Of a DNA stretch of 64,000 nt, positions 22,230-34,305 are shown piece after piece. Source of the DNA: Trissonchulus latispiculum (taxonomy: Eukaryota > Nematoda > Enoplea > Enoplida > Ironidae). The DNA lies in contig JASAND010020555.1 in the NCBI GenBank assembly GCA_030248195.1, positions 1 through 64,000 of the forward strand. Direction: 5' to 3'. A program made the translations under genes and the position numbers. Within the stretch, counting starts at the first letter, position 1. Every line of letters starts with the position of its first letter. Below the pieces are notes generated by a model, which worked only from the letters and a program-made list of their open reading frames with translations, did not search any database and was not told where the DNA came from.

Positions 22230-22579
22230 AGTGCAGTTTGCTCTGTGCAGCAAGATATTAGCAGGACCAGCTTCGCAGGCACGCCGTATGTAGCAAGGCC
22301 TTTCCACAGAGTCTCCCGATCAACGCTATCAAAGGCTTTCTTCAGATCAATGAATACAGCAAACAGCTGTCTCCACCGAAGGAGGGGTCTTCACCTTTGG
22401 GTGGGGGAAGATATGATCCTGACAGCTTCAAATTGGGCGAAAACCATATTGGCCGGATTCCGGAAGGTCGGCAGGTCACAAGATCCAAAAGTAGTAGCGG
22501 CATATACCTTGTCAGGAATGACAATGAAAGCAAGTCCACGGTAGTTATCGCAGATAAAGAGACTGATCTCTCTTTTCAT
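22230..22579 (-). pseudogene. LINE reverse transcriptase fragments
   Basis: Two out-of-frame pieces are seen. One carries NYRGL...IPDKVYA, the fingers motif before the catalytic palm. The other carries the palm motif A, FIDLKKAFDSVDRETLW, with its first catalytic Asp present. The frames break between and after them. Confidence 0.7.
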
Positions 22580-23429
22580 GGAGTACGCTGATCAGAGAGT
22601 CTTTCCACTCTTGATGGCATTGTTCAGCTCTCCAGCACGAGACTATCACCAATTGCATGCCAGACCGCCGGGCAGCATTAACTCAATGGTTATTTTGCAA
22701 GAGCAAGGGGCTTTATTCCTTTCAGTATGGAAACGATTTTCTGCACTTTCTCAATCGTCGGTTCAGAAATCACAGAAATCAGTTGATCAGCAGATTGAAC
22801 TGGATCTGTCCCGAAGCAGTTCGAGTAGTTTACTGCGCGTTGCATGTTCAGAACCTCATTGAAGTGCTGTTTCCGACTGGGTGGTCTACTATGCTTCGTA
22901 CGCAGTGTTTCCATGCCTATCCTTGATGGCAGCCGGACCAGATATGTTAGTATTCCAAAATAGTTTGGGTTTATGGTAGAAGCCATGCCAGCGGTTAGCA
23001 TGGTAGGCATTGCTCATGTTATTTGCTAAGGCATTGAAATAGTTGTTCTTGCCCGACGTACCAGTCGCCTGCAATGTTGCAGATGGGCACGGAACTCATG
23101 AAGGTGAAATCTAAGGCGGACAATGCGTTGATGCGGTGTCGATGAAAGCTTCTTTGAAATTCACCCAATCTGCAGTTGGGTCATCTGTGACGGATGGGAG
23201 TAGCTGAGCTAATCTATTTGATAGAGTGGGTTGGAATTGCTGCCGTATCTGTGGTTCCGTAAGTCGCAAGCGGTCAAAAGGCCGGTTGGACGCATTGGCC
23301 CTCTTGGTCGCCGGAAGGCGGAACTGTTGGCGACAGGCGACCTGTATGTGATCAGTCCCACGAGGAGATCAGCAGATTGGGAAGGGAAGCTCTATTGCTA
23401 ACCCTGACATCCAGCAAGTAACTACGCAA

Positions 23430-23747
23430 TCAAATATCGTCAATAGGTTTTCTGCAGATTCCAGTACTTGAGTACCAGGTATATTGGTGGGAAGGTTTGT
23501 GCCTAAAGAAGGTATTACCAATCAAAATTTTTGTGGTAGTATCAAAGCTGTGAAAACGCAGACCGTTATCATTCGTAGTGCCGCATCCTTTGGCTCCAGC
23601 AGTACCCATCAATGTGCGGGCATCAAGGCCAATTTTAGCACTTAGGTCACCACCTAGTAAGCAGAGATGGCAGCGGGGATGTCGGGCATAATAGGCGTCC
23701 TTGGTAGATAAATCGGCCATCTCAGTAGGTTCACATGTCGCTAACAC
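23430..23747 (-). pseudogene. LINE APE-type endonuclease fragment
   Basis: A 105-codon frame carries the conserved C-terminal half of the LINE endonuclease: GGDLSAKIG (normally GDLNAKIG), NDNGLRF, NTFFRHKPSHQYTWYS and a terminal DDI in place of the usual DYI. It nicks target DNA to prime insertion. Here it is a truncated relic. Confidence 0.8.
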
Positions 23748-24831
23748 AAAAAAGGCAGCGGCTTGGTGGCCAGGAGTGCGACACTTCCCTGTATTCTGGT
23801 TTGTTTTGGTAGCTATTTGCTTGGTTTCCTACAGCTAGCATTTTCTAGCCAAAAATGTTTGTCTTGATTTGTCAGGTACTGTACTGTCTTACATACAGTA
23901 ATTGCTCTGCTGATTCGTTTTTGCTTTAATCCTAATACGTAATTTTACCGTGATTCTAACTGTCTGCCTTGTATGCATCTATATCTGTTTGGTTATGTGA
24001 TCCATTTTAGGTAGTTTGGTTACTATCTTTCTTTAGTTGGGTTGTTGTCAGCGGAATTCAGTGGGTAGTATCCATAAAGTAACCTCTCTCGCAGTTGTGG
24101 ATACGTGCACTTTGCAGGATTAGAGTGCGCAGCTCAGCGGGGTCGGACCCGGGGTCGAAATGGGGGTCGCTCACACCTTTGCATTATTACACGTTGAACT
24201 TAACAGGGTTCCAATTTAAGGGGGTAAAGCATTTATGTTTAACACATAGATGTACAAAATGTACTAAGCGAGTGAGCGACCCCGTTTGGAACTATGTAGC
24301 CATATAGGGGCAGTGTGATAGGGGGTCAATTTGTAGTGGAGAGTGTCAGACGATATTGTTTCGCTTCGCTTCGAATTGTTTTTGTCTTCACTGCATAGAG
24401 TGCGAAGTTTGTATACTCTTAGATTATTTACTCTTGCTACTTTCTACACTTGATTTCTAGTGTGAATACGACATTGGTTTTTCAAGCGTCAAGCTCTGCT
24501 TTAGTTTTTAAACAAGAATGTGACACTTGATAAAGCGACGAAATAGGACAGGAAGCATACATACGTGAATCTAACATAATACTACACCGCGCACTAGTTA
24601 CTGTCAAGCTAAATTACATGAAACTGATCGCTGCAAACTGAACATAAAGCTGTACACATTTACTAAGTCAAAATTTCTCTGGTCGTTCTCATGTCTACCG
24701 TTGCTTACGAGAAATGTGAATTGCATTATATTATATTCATCATTGACTCCAAATCAACGTTTAGGAATTTAATTTGACGCAGTTTCAAAATTATTTTACA
24801 GTTATAAGAAGCAGTAAATTTCAGTCAACGG
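23748..24831. other. Non-coding flank 3' of channel gene 1
   Basis: No gene is seen. A perfect 12-bp inverted repeat, GGGGTCGCTCAC (24163-24174) and GTGAGCGACCCC (24272-24283), with further GGGGTCGG words on its left, could mark a small MITE of about 150-200 bp. The 3' UTR of the minus-strand channel gene ending at 24832 should lie at the right edge. Confidence 0.35.
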
Positions 24832-24924
24832 TTAGATTGGTTTCAGAAAATCTACTATGTGTGACACGACATATCCCAAAAAAAGCAGGACGGTCTGGGC
24901 CACACCCAGTATGGAAATACCAGC
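24832..24924 (-). CDS. Gene 1 exon 5: pore end of TM2 and C-terminus
   Basis: Entered in phase 0 after a GTGTTTCAG acceptor, with 30 codons then TAA. It encodes GISILGVAQ followed by a hydrophobic run and a very short tail. GIS corresponds to the G/S-x-S filter of DEG/ENaC channels. The cytoplasmic tail is only about a dozen residues. Confidence 0.8.
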   Translation of the reverse strand, partial: AGISILGVAQTVLLFLGYVVSHIVDFLKPI

Positions 24925-27900
24925 CTGAAACACCATAACAACGTCGAGCATTCCTACGAAATTTCATTGATATTGAACATAGCATACATGTTAATATAAT
25001 ACAATCAATTGTGAAGTGTATTTCTAAAACATATGCTTAGTTTCTTCATCACAAACGTTTACGAGTGCGATTTTCGACTTTGTCAAATGGATTAAACAGA
25101 TGATTAGCACAATCAGTCAGTGCTCGGATGGCTTTGATCATTTCAGGTGGACGTCGTGCACGTCAGAAGAATAATTGTTCATTAAAACAGGTCTTATTTA
25201 GTTAGGTTGGTTGTGTATTTTATTAGGATGTTGCACCCATAACCTCCATTTGACTTGTCAATCAAGTTTCCTGGACAGTAAACCGTGGATCAGGCTGGAT
25301 TTACACTATCAAACTTACGTCTGACTTTTCCAGACGGAACAAATGTCAGAGCAAACATTTTTTACTCAACCTGTAGTTTGCACTGTCCATCAACACGTTT
25401 GGAGTTTGCTAATGACAATTCGTAGTTTTCTAATAGTTTTTGCTGATACCAGACGGAATTCTCATTTTTGGTCAACAAAAATTTTCTTATCAGAGCTGAG
25501 TCAACTAGTCTTTTACATGCTTTTTATTGCTTTTTATGTAATGGGGATGTATTTATTTATTGGAGAATTTATTGTGGAATAATAGTCTGTTGATATAAAC
25601 GTATGAATTGGCTTTTAAATTGTGCCGAAATTTTCAATCTTCTACGTAAACAAGCAAGCAAAATATGTCAGCTTTGAGCATAATTACCGTAAATATAAGC
25701 CTGCTGCGAGTATATAAAATTTACATTGGAAAATACAGCTTTGCTGAAATAAGTTGGCACAGCGCCTGGAAGGAACAATGCCTATGTTGATCAAAACTGA
25801 TTGTATATACCCTAGAATAACCAGTAGTGGGACTGAACATGATTTCGGCCTGTAGTTTGCATTGAAACTTACTTCTGTCGAATAGGCTCTTCGATAGGGA
25901 TACGATATTGAAAGTTCGACTTTGAAAAACAAAAGGATTGAACTTATGGCAGATTTGTGGTTTCCTAAGGCGTAGAATTTGAGCGTCCTGAGTTCTCCTT
26001 TTTGGCAACATTTTTGTATTCTCTATTATCGGAGGTTTAACTCATTTAAAGTTAAATTTTATTCAGGCAAATATTGGCGAAGTCAAGCTAGGCAAAAATA
26101 GGTCGACTGGAACTATATCATCTCCCGGTCGACTGGTACTACTTTCTTTCCAGGTCGGCGTTTCTGTTAGCCCACAAGTTTTCGCCCTATTAGTTTTCTA
26201 CTTTTAAAACTCAGTTGTGCATGATTTTCAACTTTACACAGCTACACAGTGAGATATCTAACCTTCCTGCCCCGATGGATGGCATCTAACATTATTTCTC
26301 CTCAAAAAATTCCGGCACTAACCAAATGATTACTTTTATGTAACGACCACCTGTGATTCAAAGTGCAGTTAGAGTACAACTTCGAAACTAAAATCTCAGC
26401 TCAGCGGTAAGCGTGCTAAGCAATGGTGCACTAACGTAAAAAGAAAATGTTATTCACTTCTTTCTGTTTTGAATAATTCCTATTTCTCTCAGCACTATCA
26501 CATCTAGAGACCACAGAGCGAAGCAACTCTTTTTTTGTGGAGTGCTAAAATGGATTCATAGGAAATTGGGATTAAGAATTAAGAATTAAGAAGTACGAAT
26601 TGACATTGAATTTGTGGTCGATGTTAGTATGCTGAAATGACAAAGGATTTCTTAGGTCAGGTGCAATAAATCACTGAGAAAATTCAATACACCTAGAAGT
26701 AATGAAAATAATAGTATGCTAAAATGCGACTATTTCTTGTCGCTATATAAGTAACATATGCCTGGTTTAAAGTGGGCTATGAGATAAAACATAAAGCTTT
26801 TAAGTTGGTTTAAAAAGCTATATGATATGACTCCGAGAAGGCTTTGATTTGACTTCGAAATCTGACCTTATTTTATTCCAGTGTTGAAGTTAACATTATA
26901 AACCGGTATAGTAGTTTAGGAGTGTTTGGGTGCCCGATTGTAAAGCTGATCTTCAATCTCCGCCTTGGACAGTTCTCTCCAGTTTTATATCCTAGACTAC
27001 CACCCTTTGCAATAAACTATCCGTGCATACCCAAACTGCTAGAGTTCCACCAATAAGAGATACGGCAGTACTAATGTCAACTTTCAGACTATCCTGTAAA
27101 ACTTCCACAGATATTTTCTGATGATGCACGTGGAATACTGCAAAGTTGTGCTCTTTAAGGCGCAGCCTAAACAATATTATATTGTATATGCAACAATGTG
27201 AATGCTCAATGCGACTTAAACACTTGTCAAACCGAAGTTTTTTCTATTAGGCTTATGCAATAATTAAATGTTTAAATATTTGCTGTCGTTCACTGCCGTA
27301 CACTGCAACTCTAACGATACCTAATGTTGCCCACGGATCTCACCTGGAGTAGGAGACGGTTTTCTCATAGTAGTGCTCAATGCAGGTAGGTGAACACTGA
27401 TTCTGACATCCTTTATAAAGACTTGCTGCACAGCCTGATAATCTCTGCATGTATAACGGTATAGTGAAGCATTCCAGTGTGTCCAATACAGAGCATTCTT
27501 TCAATTTATAAAAAGACATGTTGACAAATATTGGCACGGTACACTGATCACATTTTGGAACACTACCCTTAATATTGTTATAAATACAATTCGCTACACA
27601 TTGCTGGTTACTACCGCTTGTGTGGTCGCAGGGGTTGGCCGTCGTTTTTATTCGCAAATGCTTGGAATAGGAGACTGACAATTGTGTCTCCATGTTCATA
27701 GGAACATGAATAACTTCGTTAGTGATTGATGACGGCAACATTGTCTGACATATCATAGCTTCAAAACCGTGATTCGCTGGAACAAAGAGCTGAGATTTGA
27801 TATGTGGTATTTCCTGCATGCCAATGTACAAACCTGCAACAATTCAAATATTAAATTGCACATGCTTGAAAACAAATTTGGTTATCCAATTGTGAAGCCA

Positions 27901-30900
27901 TGCATGAAAAACCATGTTTTCCTTAATGAAAAATGTATGTGAAATAATCCAATTTTTTGAATTCAATAAGTTTTAGGTCGCATATATTTAATTTAATTTC
28001 TTGAATTAGGGATTGCAGCTGAACCTACCAGCTTACATATCACAATTCTTGTGAGCAAGACATTTTATTTTAGTGGAATTGGAGTTGTCATTTACGCTAA
28101 ATTATTCGCTTTCAACACATGAAGTTAAGCGCTGTCAAGAACAAAAACATTTCATTTATTTCGAAATTTCAAGTAATGTATTCGTGAGTTGTTATTGAGT
28201 GGTGATTGGAAATGACAAAGAAGTTTGCAGCGTTTGTTTCTCAAAGAAAAATTGTGTATACTCAAAATTTCACAGAAGCTAATCGACTCGGGAACAGTAC
28301 TTGTTGGTTTAGAGCTCACTCAATCCTTTTCAAGTACAGAGTTGTGTTTCAGATGCCTTTCTTTATGGTACCAATTTTTTGCTACTTTCAAGTGCTAATA
28401 CTGCGTGTTGGCCACAACGCTTGCTCATAGGGACAGCTCAAAGGAAGAGAAGCCAAACATTTCATGTGTGTGGGTGTTTTGACTGTGCACTGTTGTTTAT
28501 ACATTCTCAGATTGGCTAAATTATTAAATTCATGGGTGCCCGATACCGGTCTGAGACTGAGTGGTGCAATTTATACTGATGATTGACTTTATAATCAGAA
28601 AAAACATTAATCGGATATTTAAATAGATAGCCTACTGGAAGACGTCAATGTATAAAAGTATCTATTCAGTAAGCAATTTTTCACTAGGCGCTCGGATGGA
28701 TAACTAAATGCGGACATTTAAGCTCTTTTTACAAAAACCACACCACTTACCCGATGTTGCTGATACAACGGTTTGCGTGAAGCCTCCTAACATGATTTGC
28801 ATACCTCCCGGCCCGAACGATTTCTTAGAAAAGGAACAACAATCAGTGATGTTCGTTTTTTCTAGCAAGCAATACTTAACGAAATCTTCACAACTGTATG
28901 CAATATGATCAATTAAGTCTGTTATTGTATGATTCCTTTCCTGTAGCAGTTGGTGTAGCTTGTTCGCTGCATTTAATATGTTGTCTGGACTAAAGTCGAC
29001 ATTCGTGATGTAAGGAAAACTGTAGGGAGCAGGAAACATAGCGCCTAACAAAGTAGCTATATCAGAAAATTCAGATACCAATGGGTTGGTAGAATGCTTC
29101 AAGTATGCAATCAGCTTCTCTCTGTTGTACCTATAAACATGATGGAAAAACAGTGAAGAGATTTCGTCTATAGCTCTTAATCAAAACAGAATGCAGGAAC
29201 GCGAATGTGTTTATGTGCGAAACTACCTGCAATCAGAGCATTCTAGCCAACTACGAAATAATAGGTCGACAGTTAAAGAATTATCGAGCGTATTTAGTAG
29301 AAATAAAAAATTGAAATCAAGAAAAATGTATAAAGAGTACATAAGTACTAGAAGTAATAACTAAGCATATACAGTTACCAGAGTAATTTAAATTTACCAT
29401 TATCAAACAACCAAAACTGAACACGACCCGAAAATTAGCAAAGAATTCACACCTGAATCCTCCACAACCATGATACCATCACTGTCAAAAGTCCCACAAT
29501 AGTACTGAGTAATGCGAGCCCAAATTTGTTTGACAATAATGAGGTATTGGATAAGTGAAACCAAAGTCCATACACGAACGTAGAATTCAGTTTAAACGGT
29601 TGTTAGAATTTTAAGACAGTTTCAAACGAATTTGAATAAAATTCAAAAAATATTTCTGAAGGATATTGTAACATTCATACTATAAATCGCTGCCTATTTC
29701 ACATGAGTTCTGAACCTATACTGTGAAAATACAGTAACAATTCTACTAAAGGTACTTGGCAAAAGTAGTTACTGTAATGAAGGTACTCTATGCATTAGGA
29801 TTTATGCAATTGTGTTAAAAATATTAGAGATACCAAATGATTAAAATAGCAAGCTAAAAATATAATGGGTATCGCTAAATATAGTTGAACAGTTATTCAC
29901 GTTAAAGTTTTTAAAGAAAGGCAATCGCTGATCAGCATTAATTTTGTTGTTTTACAGTTTACTTGTCAAAATTAAGATTTTCTAAACATCGAACACATTT
30001 ATGATTCAGGATTCCAAAAATAGAGGGAGCAGGCTTTGGCCATCACTGTAACGGAGAGTAAAGGCTATCATAATTGTTTGCTTTTTCATTTTGAACTCTG
30101 AAGCCTCGTTCGACTCCTAAATATTCAGTTTTTGAGCGTCTTAGCTTCTTCTCAAGGTAGTGAATTGCAGGAAATCCTTGCAATCTGTACTTTGCCCCTG
30201 TTTATTTAAAGATTAAACAATAGTCCACGATTGAAGGAAACAGTGATTAAAAGTTTTACCAACCAACTCTGAATGGGCTTAATCCGCTGCTGGGCGAGTT
30301 GAAAACTCGTTATAAAATTCATTAAGTTCATTTAAATAAAACATCGATTAAGCAAATTGACTTCAAATTAGCCCGTTGACTTTTTTCTGATTAAGAGTAT
30401 ATAATAGCAAGAGTTGGAAGCTTGGAACCTAGCAGAAATGGCTTGCGAGATGCTCAACACATTACGACGGAAATTTCGGGGGAGGGGGAAGTACCGCTTA
30501 CCGTTGTTCAGCATGTGTTTATATGCGTTTGAACTAAAACGCATCTGATTGGCTAATTCCCTACCTTGAGTCAAATTTATGCGTATAGGGGACCCTCTCC
30601 CCCGAGTTCTCTGGGGGGGGGGGGTCCCGCTTAGCGTTGTTAAGTGTGTGTTTATATGCGCTTGAACTGAAATGCACTGATGAGCATTACGGTAGCTAAG
30701 TAGCCAGTCAAATGCATTTCAGTTCAAGCGCATATAAACACACGCTTAACAATGCTAAGCGGGACTCCCCCCGAGATCTCGGGAGGTACCCTTATACACG
30801 TAAATTTGACATAAGGTAGGGAATTAGCCAATCATATGCGTTTTAGTTCAAACACATGCTGAACAACGGTAAGCGGAACCCCCATCCTCCACACACGAGA

Positions 30901-31508
30901 TTACGGCCTTAATGTGCCGAGCATCTCCAGGCCATTAGCTAGCAGGCCATTTCCGCTAGGAAGGGCCAAGTTTCCCACTCTTGCTATTATATACTCTTGT
31001 TCTGATGGATAAAATAATACAAGATTAGAATAAAGTGTCAATCGTATTGTGCTTGAAGAACTGGGCTGCCCCAGTCCAAATTGTTTCCAACAAATTCACC
31101 TGTCACATGTGACGTCTTAAATTTGAATGGTGATGAAGTTTCTATTCGTTAAGTTTGATTTAGTATATCTCTTTAGAGTATATGCACTTAAAGTTGAGTA
31201 TCGTACAACAGAGCCGCGTACTAGTTAGTAATATTATAAAGACACACCAAATACGGATTTACGAAAAGTTCAAATAAAAAACATAATGTTTCTTACCTGG
31301 CGAGTGGATACAATGCAAAACTGGGAATAGAGATATTTGGAACTCTGCGCGTAATTACATGGGTTTTTACTTCGCCGATGGCATAGGCGTGATCTATACC
31401 TTTGGTTGAATACGTAGCAAATGCCAGACAAACCGCCATAACTAAAATCCATATTAATCTGATCCACCAGGGTTCGTCACTAAAAATGTTGTCTAGAGCA
31501 GGCACTGC
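24832..31508 (-). CDS. DEG/ENaC-family sodium channel, gene 1 (five exons, 5' end missing)
   Basis: Exons on the minus strand are 31508-31297, 29130-28751, 27833-27344, 27166-27031 and 24924-24832. Phases at the junctions are 2, 1, 2 and 0, with GT/AG at each. The assembled frame is 436 codons plus stop. It has a membrane helix near the N-terminus, a Cys-rich extracellular domain, and a second helix ending in the pore region with a GIS triplet at the selectivity-filter position. Family members are trimeric, usually amiloride-sensitive cation channels gated by acid, peptides or force. Gene 2 (44013-51772) is a tandem paralogue with the same exon lengths. The first 13 codons present in gene 2 are replaced here by a (TA)n/(CA)n tract and no in-frame ATG is visible. 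It may use an upstream exon or be dead. The rest of the frame is intact. Confidence 0.8.
27031..27166 (-). CDS. Gene 1 exon 4: pre-TM2 region
   Basis: A 136-bp exon, entered in phase 2 and leaving in phase 0 at TGG|GTATGC. It encodes the wrist and start of TM2, including VDISTAVSLIGGTLAVW. It is identical to the gene 2 exon at 37 of 45 full codons. Confidence 0.8.
27344..27833 (-). CDS. Gene 1 exon 3: Cys-rich extracellular domain
   Basis: A 490-bp exon, entered in phase 1 and leaving in phase 2 at AG|GTGAGA. It carries most of the conserved cysteines and ends in the family signature CIEHYYEKTVSYSR, the counterpart of the C..Y....S..S segment before TM2. Bounded by TTGTTGCAG. Confidence 0.85.
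28751..29130 (-). CDS. Gene 1 exon 2: extracellular finger/thumb region
   Basis: A 380-bp exon, entered in phase 2 and leaving in phase 1 at a GTAAGT donor. It contains CEDFVKYC, NITDCCSFS and FGPGGMQ, matching the family pattern in which two Cys and a ..C..F....G segment precede the Cys-rich domain. N-glycosylation sequons NHT and NIT are present. Confidence 0.85.
30394..30998. mobile_element. Foldback element in gene 1 intron 1
   Basis: A roughly 600-bp inverted repeat centred near 30690. The outer ends are AGAGTATATAATAGCAAGAGT and its inverse, and matching inner segments include GTGTTTATATGCG / CGCATATAAACAC and a G-rich stretch with 12 consecutive G (30613-30624). The arms are diverged at several points, so it is older than the palindrome at 48676. 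No coding frame. Confidence 0.7.
31297..31508 (-). CDS. Gene 1 exon 1: TM1, start codon missing
   Basis: This holds the first membrane helix (WWIRLIWILVMAVCLAF) and ends in phase 2 at AG|GTAAGAAA. Protein homology with gene 2 stops abruptly at 31508, where (TA)8 and then about 72 TG/CA units begin. The frame stays open into the repeat but offers no ATG. An acceptor-like TATAGCAG at the border could join an unseen upstream exon. Confidence 0.7.
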
Positions 31509-31674
<166 letters not shown>

Positions 31675-31869
31675 TGTGCAGGCTTATCTTTACCGTAACG
31701 TAAATATCGTCAAAGCAGCTTTATTGATGTGTTTTAAAATTAGCATAGTATGCCGGCTTTGGTTTTAGATACGTCACTAAGTGGGTTAATTTAATGTGTT
31801 AAAGGTAATAAATTAACTAGGGCTGGCAACTTAAGCCTAGTTTAGACGTTGATAACATGTTATACACTT

Positions 31870-32100
31870 GAGATTAAGAGCTGAAGATGTCCATTGGAGA
31901 GGACGAGCTCCAGCAGTCCGAGATGTTGAAATACAATATCGTCAATTATCAAGACACTAAATTTAACTAATTGTACTTCAAGCAGAGTGGAAAATTTGTT
32001 TGAGTTCTGCCGTCTTGTAGTTTCAGAGCGAACAAATAATTATAAACTCAAAGGGTTTTACGGCTACCGTCATGAAAGTGGTGCCAGTTTACATAACGGT
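31870..32100 (-). promoter_or_regulatory. Upstream block shared by both channel genes (copy 1)
   Basis: This block matches 53110-53325, upstream of gene 2. Shared phrases include TGCCGTCTTG.AGTTTC, AATAATTATAAACT (AGTAATTATAAACT in the other copy) and GGCTACCGT, in the same order. It lies about 0.4-0.6 kb upstream of exon 1 of gene 1 and about 1.4 kb upstream of gene 2. No conserved frame is seen, so it may be promoter or 5' UTR carried along by the duplication. Confidence 0.5.
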
Positions 32101-32433
32101 TTGCAATTAAGACGGACAAAGTCAAACCAGCACAAGAACACGATTAGTAAGGATAATTTACAATTTTTTGAAAACATGATGAAACATATAATAAAAATCT
32201 CCTACGTCAAAAACAAATCATTAGCGAGTAGATCTCAGAACGACAATTAGCATCATCTTATTAACAAAAATTGTGTTAGCAAAATTTATCTAACTGTCCA
32301 AATTCTACAAAGCAGACACAGCTTTTACTTTTCCAGTATGACCAATGCTCCACACGATTCTTGAGCCTTTCTTCATGCCTGCCAGCAGATGCTTCGAATT
32401 TTGATGCTTTGGTCTCAAACTAGATTGTTTTTT

Positions 32434-32747
32434 ATTCCTGCTGGAGCAGGAATGTGAAAAACGGAGACTATTATGTTTAGTGCATAGTGGGTCATTTCTC
32501 TATTTACAAGCCCTGTCTTCAACACAGGGCTAGCTTCATGTTTTGCATTCAGATTGTGCAAATTAGGTTTTGATCCTATTTAATCAGCGCAAGTGACAGC
32601 CTTCGTGCAGTCTTCGACTGTCAGCAACTTAAACGGTTGCTGATTTTTTTGAGCACCAGTGTAGCAAGGGAGGCAGCTACCAAGGCACTAACTTGAGCTG
32701 AACATGACAAGTTCAGCCATGGCAAGTCTGATCTTTATAGAGATCAG
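32434..32747. other. String of short hairpins (possible structured RNA or SINE)
   Basis: At least five stem-loops follow one another: ATTCCTGCT/AGCAGGAAT (32434-32453), AGCCCTGT/ACAGGGCT (32509-32531), CAGCAAC/GTTGCTG (32622-32642), GCTGAAC/GTTCAGC (32697-32717) and CTGATCT/AGATCAG (32728-32747). Weaker ones sit at CAGTC/GACTG (about 32609) and GTAGC/GCTAC (32661-32680). Loops are mostly 2-10 nt. This is more local self-complementarity than the surrounding AT-rich DNA shows. Function and strand are unknown. Confidence 0.45.
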
Positions 32748-32749
32748 CG

Positions 32750-34030
32750 AGAAAGAATAGTGCTTGGATAGCACAAGAAGTAAAGAGAAGTGAAGTGAAA
32801 TAGTAACGTAAACTTAAGCTTCTAACTTAAACCATGCTTCCAACAATAACAATTTTTGTAATTGAATGAATAACAGGTCTAAAAAGGAATACTGCCCCTT
32901 TTGGGGCCAACTTGCTTTGTTTTGATGCAAAAAATATATCCAAATATCAAAAAATGGGATGGTTGACAACGAAGTGGATATTTAGTACCCAATACAAGAG
33001 GGAAGCCTCTCGATCACGAATCGAAACAAAAATTAAACATAGAAAGACTTTGCAATGTACAACCAGTTCCTACGTCTGTGATGTACCTCTTTGTTCCACA
33101 TCATTGTAGAGTGTATTCCTTTTGTTTTCCGCTATTATTCTAGATTAAAAAACTAACAAACAGCAGTCATCCTAAAACTTATTACGCTGACTAACTTGCT
33201 AACTAACTAACTAACTAACTTGATACTAACGCTCTATTTTCATAGACAACAGATAACAGATAACCTTGGAATACATCGTAGTGGCTGTGACAGTTAAATT
33301 GGTAACAAACCTCGAATTTAATCTGTTTGCTGCCATTCCATATTATTAGATAACAGTTATTTAATTAGTTTAGGATATAACAAATCCCTATCTAAGAAAA
33401 ATAGATAATTGGTATGCAATATTTTTACAGTGAAGCCGTGTCCCATTGTGAAGTTAGCACCGACAGGGAAGATATAAATTATATTAGTGATGATAAGCCT
33501 AAGTGAAATCGGCAATACATTCTGACAAACGGTAAATCTTTCTTCTCGCTCTCGACTAAATTTGTACGTTATTTAGCTAATACTCATTATTCGTCATATT
33601 CTGGAAACTGTAGTTAGTTGAGTCAGGTTCCTGGCCGGGTTAACTCGACTTACGTAAGTTGGGAGAGATTCTATCCGAATCATTCTAGGACTCTGGTGCT
33701 TATTGTTTTGCGTAAATCTCTCGTGAATTCGACTAACGTTGTTTCTATAATTTTAATATTTGTCAGTTTCATTGATTGAGCTTGAAATCCAGTAAACCGT
33801 TGTAATTGCCACATCGTCTTCTAGTCGGTCAGGAATCAGGATCGTCCATTGCACCAATGTCACACACCACCGGTATTCACCTTTAATCTAATACCTTAAC
33901 TTAGGAGTCAAAAGGAAGACAACTATATTTCACTAATCTCGTAAAGTCAAACTTCACATGCGCCTACCGTGCTATGTGGTAGATGTTGGAGGAGTATGAC
34001 GATCTTGATCGGAAATTAAAAGACCGACTT
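32750..34030. other. Gene-free sequence, possibly LTR of a gag-like remnant
   Basis: Only short frames, plus a small CTAA repeat near 33195-33220. It precedes a gag-like region and could include its LTR, but I found no LTR pair. Confidence 0.3.
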
Positions 34031-34305
34031 CAAGATATCCAAAGTTTTTCGAATTTGTACAATATCTTCATTACCCAGACGAATATAACGATTTAGTTTT
34101 GCTCCAGCGTTGTTGTGAACAAGCACCAGTCATGGACCGGGGGGACCTCATAGAATATTGTGACCCCCCACCAAGATGGGGTTCCACCCAGAACTCGGTG
34201 CCGGGCCCCTTGGGGGATTCCCTACATCGCTACCGCTATCCCTCTTCAAACGTGGACGGAAATACTTCAAGTAGTCAAAATACACCGCTATTTCCGCTAC
34301 ATTAA
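34030..34305 (+). pseudogene. Unrecognised frame upstream of a gag-like remnant
   Basis: A frame open for about 90 codons ends at 34305. I recognise no domain. Its position about 1 kb upstream of the gag-like frame at 35359, and its GC level above the surroundings, suggest leader or Gag N-terminal sequence of the same element. Confidence 0.2.

Larger units (their letters stand above)
21960..23750 (-). mobile_element. Degraded non-LTR retrotransposon (LINE) with APE endonuclease and RT remnants
   Basis: Read on the minus strand, the pieces come in LINE order: endonuclease (23430-23747), linker with an HF...VLN motif (22690-23010), a reverse transcriptase piece with NYRG (about 22391-22579), then RT motif A (about 22230-22372, FIDLKKAFDSVDRETLW). 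Frames shift between the pieces and there are stops, so it is inactive. No catalytic YxDD box was found. The motif A wording fits RTE/CR1-type families, but I cannot assign the clade. Confidence 0.75.

Noticed and set aside
26392..26430. A-box-like CTCAGCTCAGCGGTAAGCGT sequence
   Set aside because: It resembles a tRNA D-arm, but no B-box or T-arm follows at the right distance.
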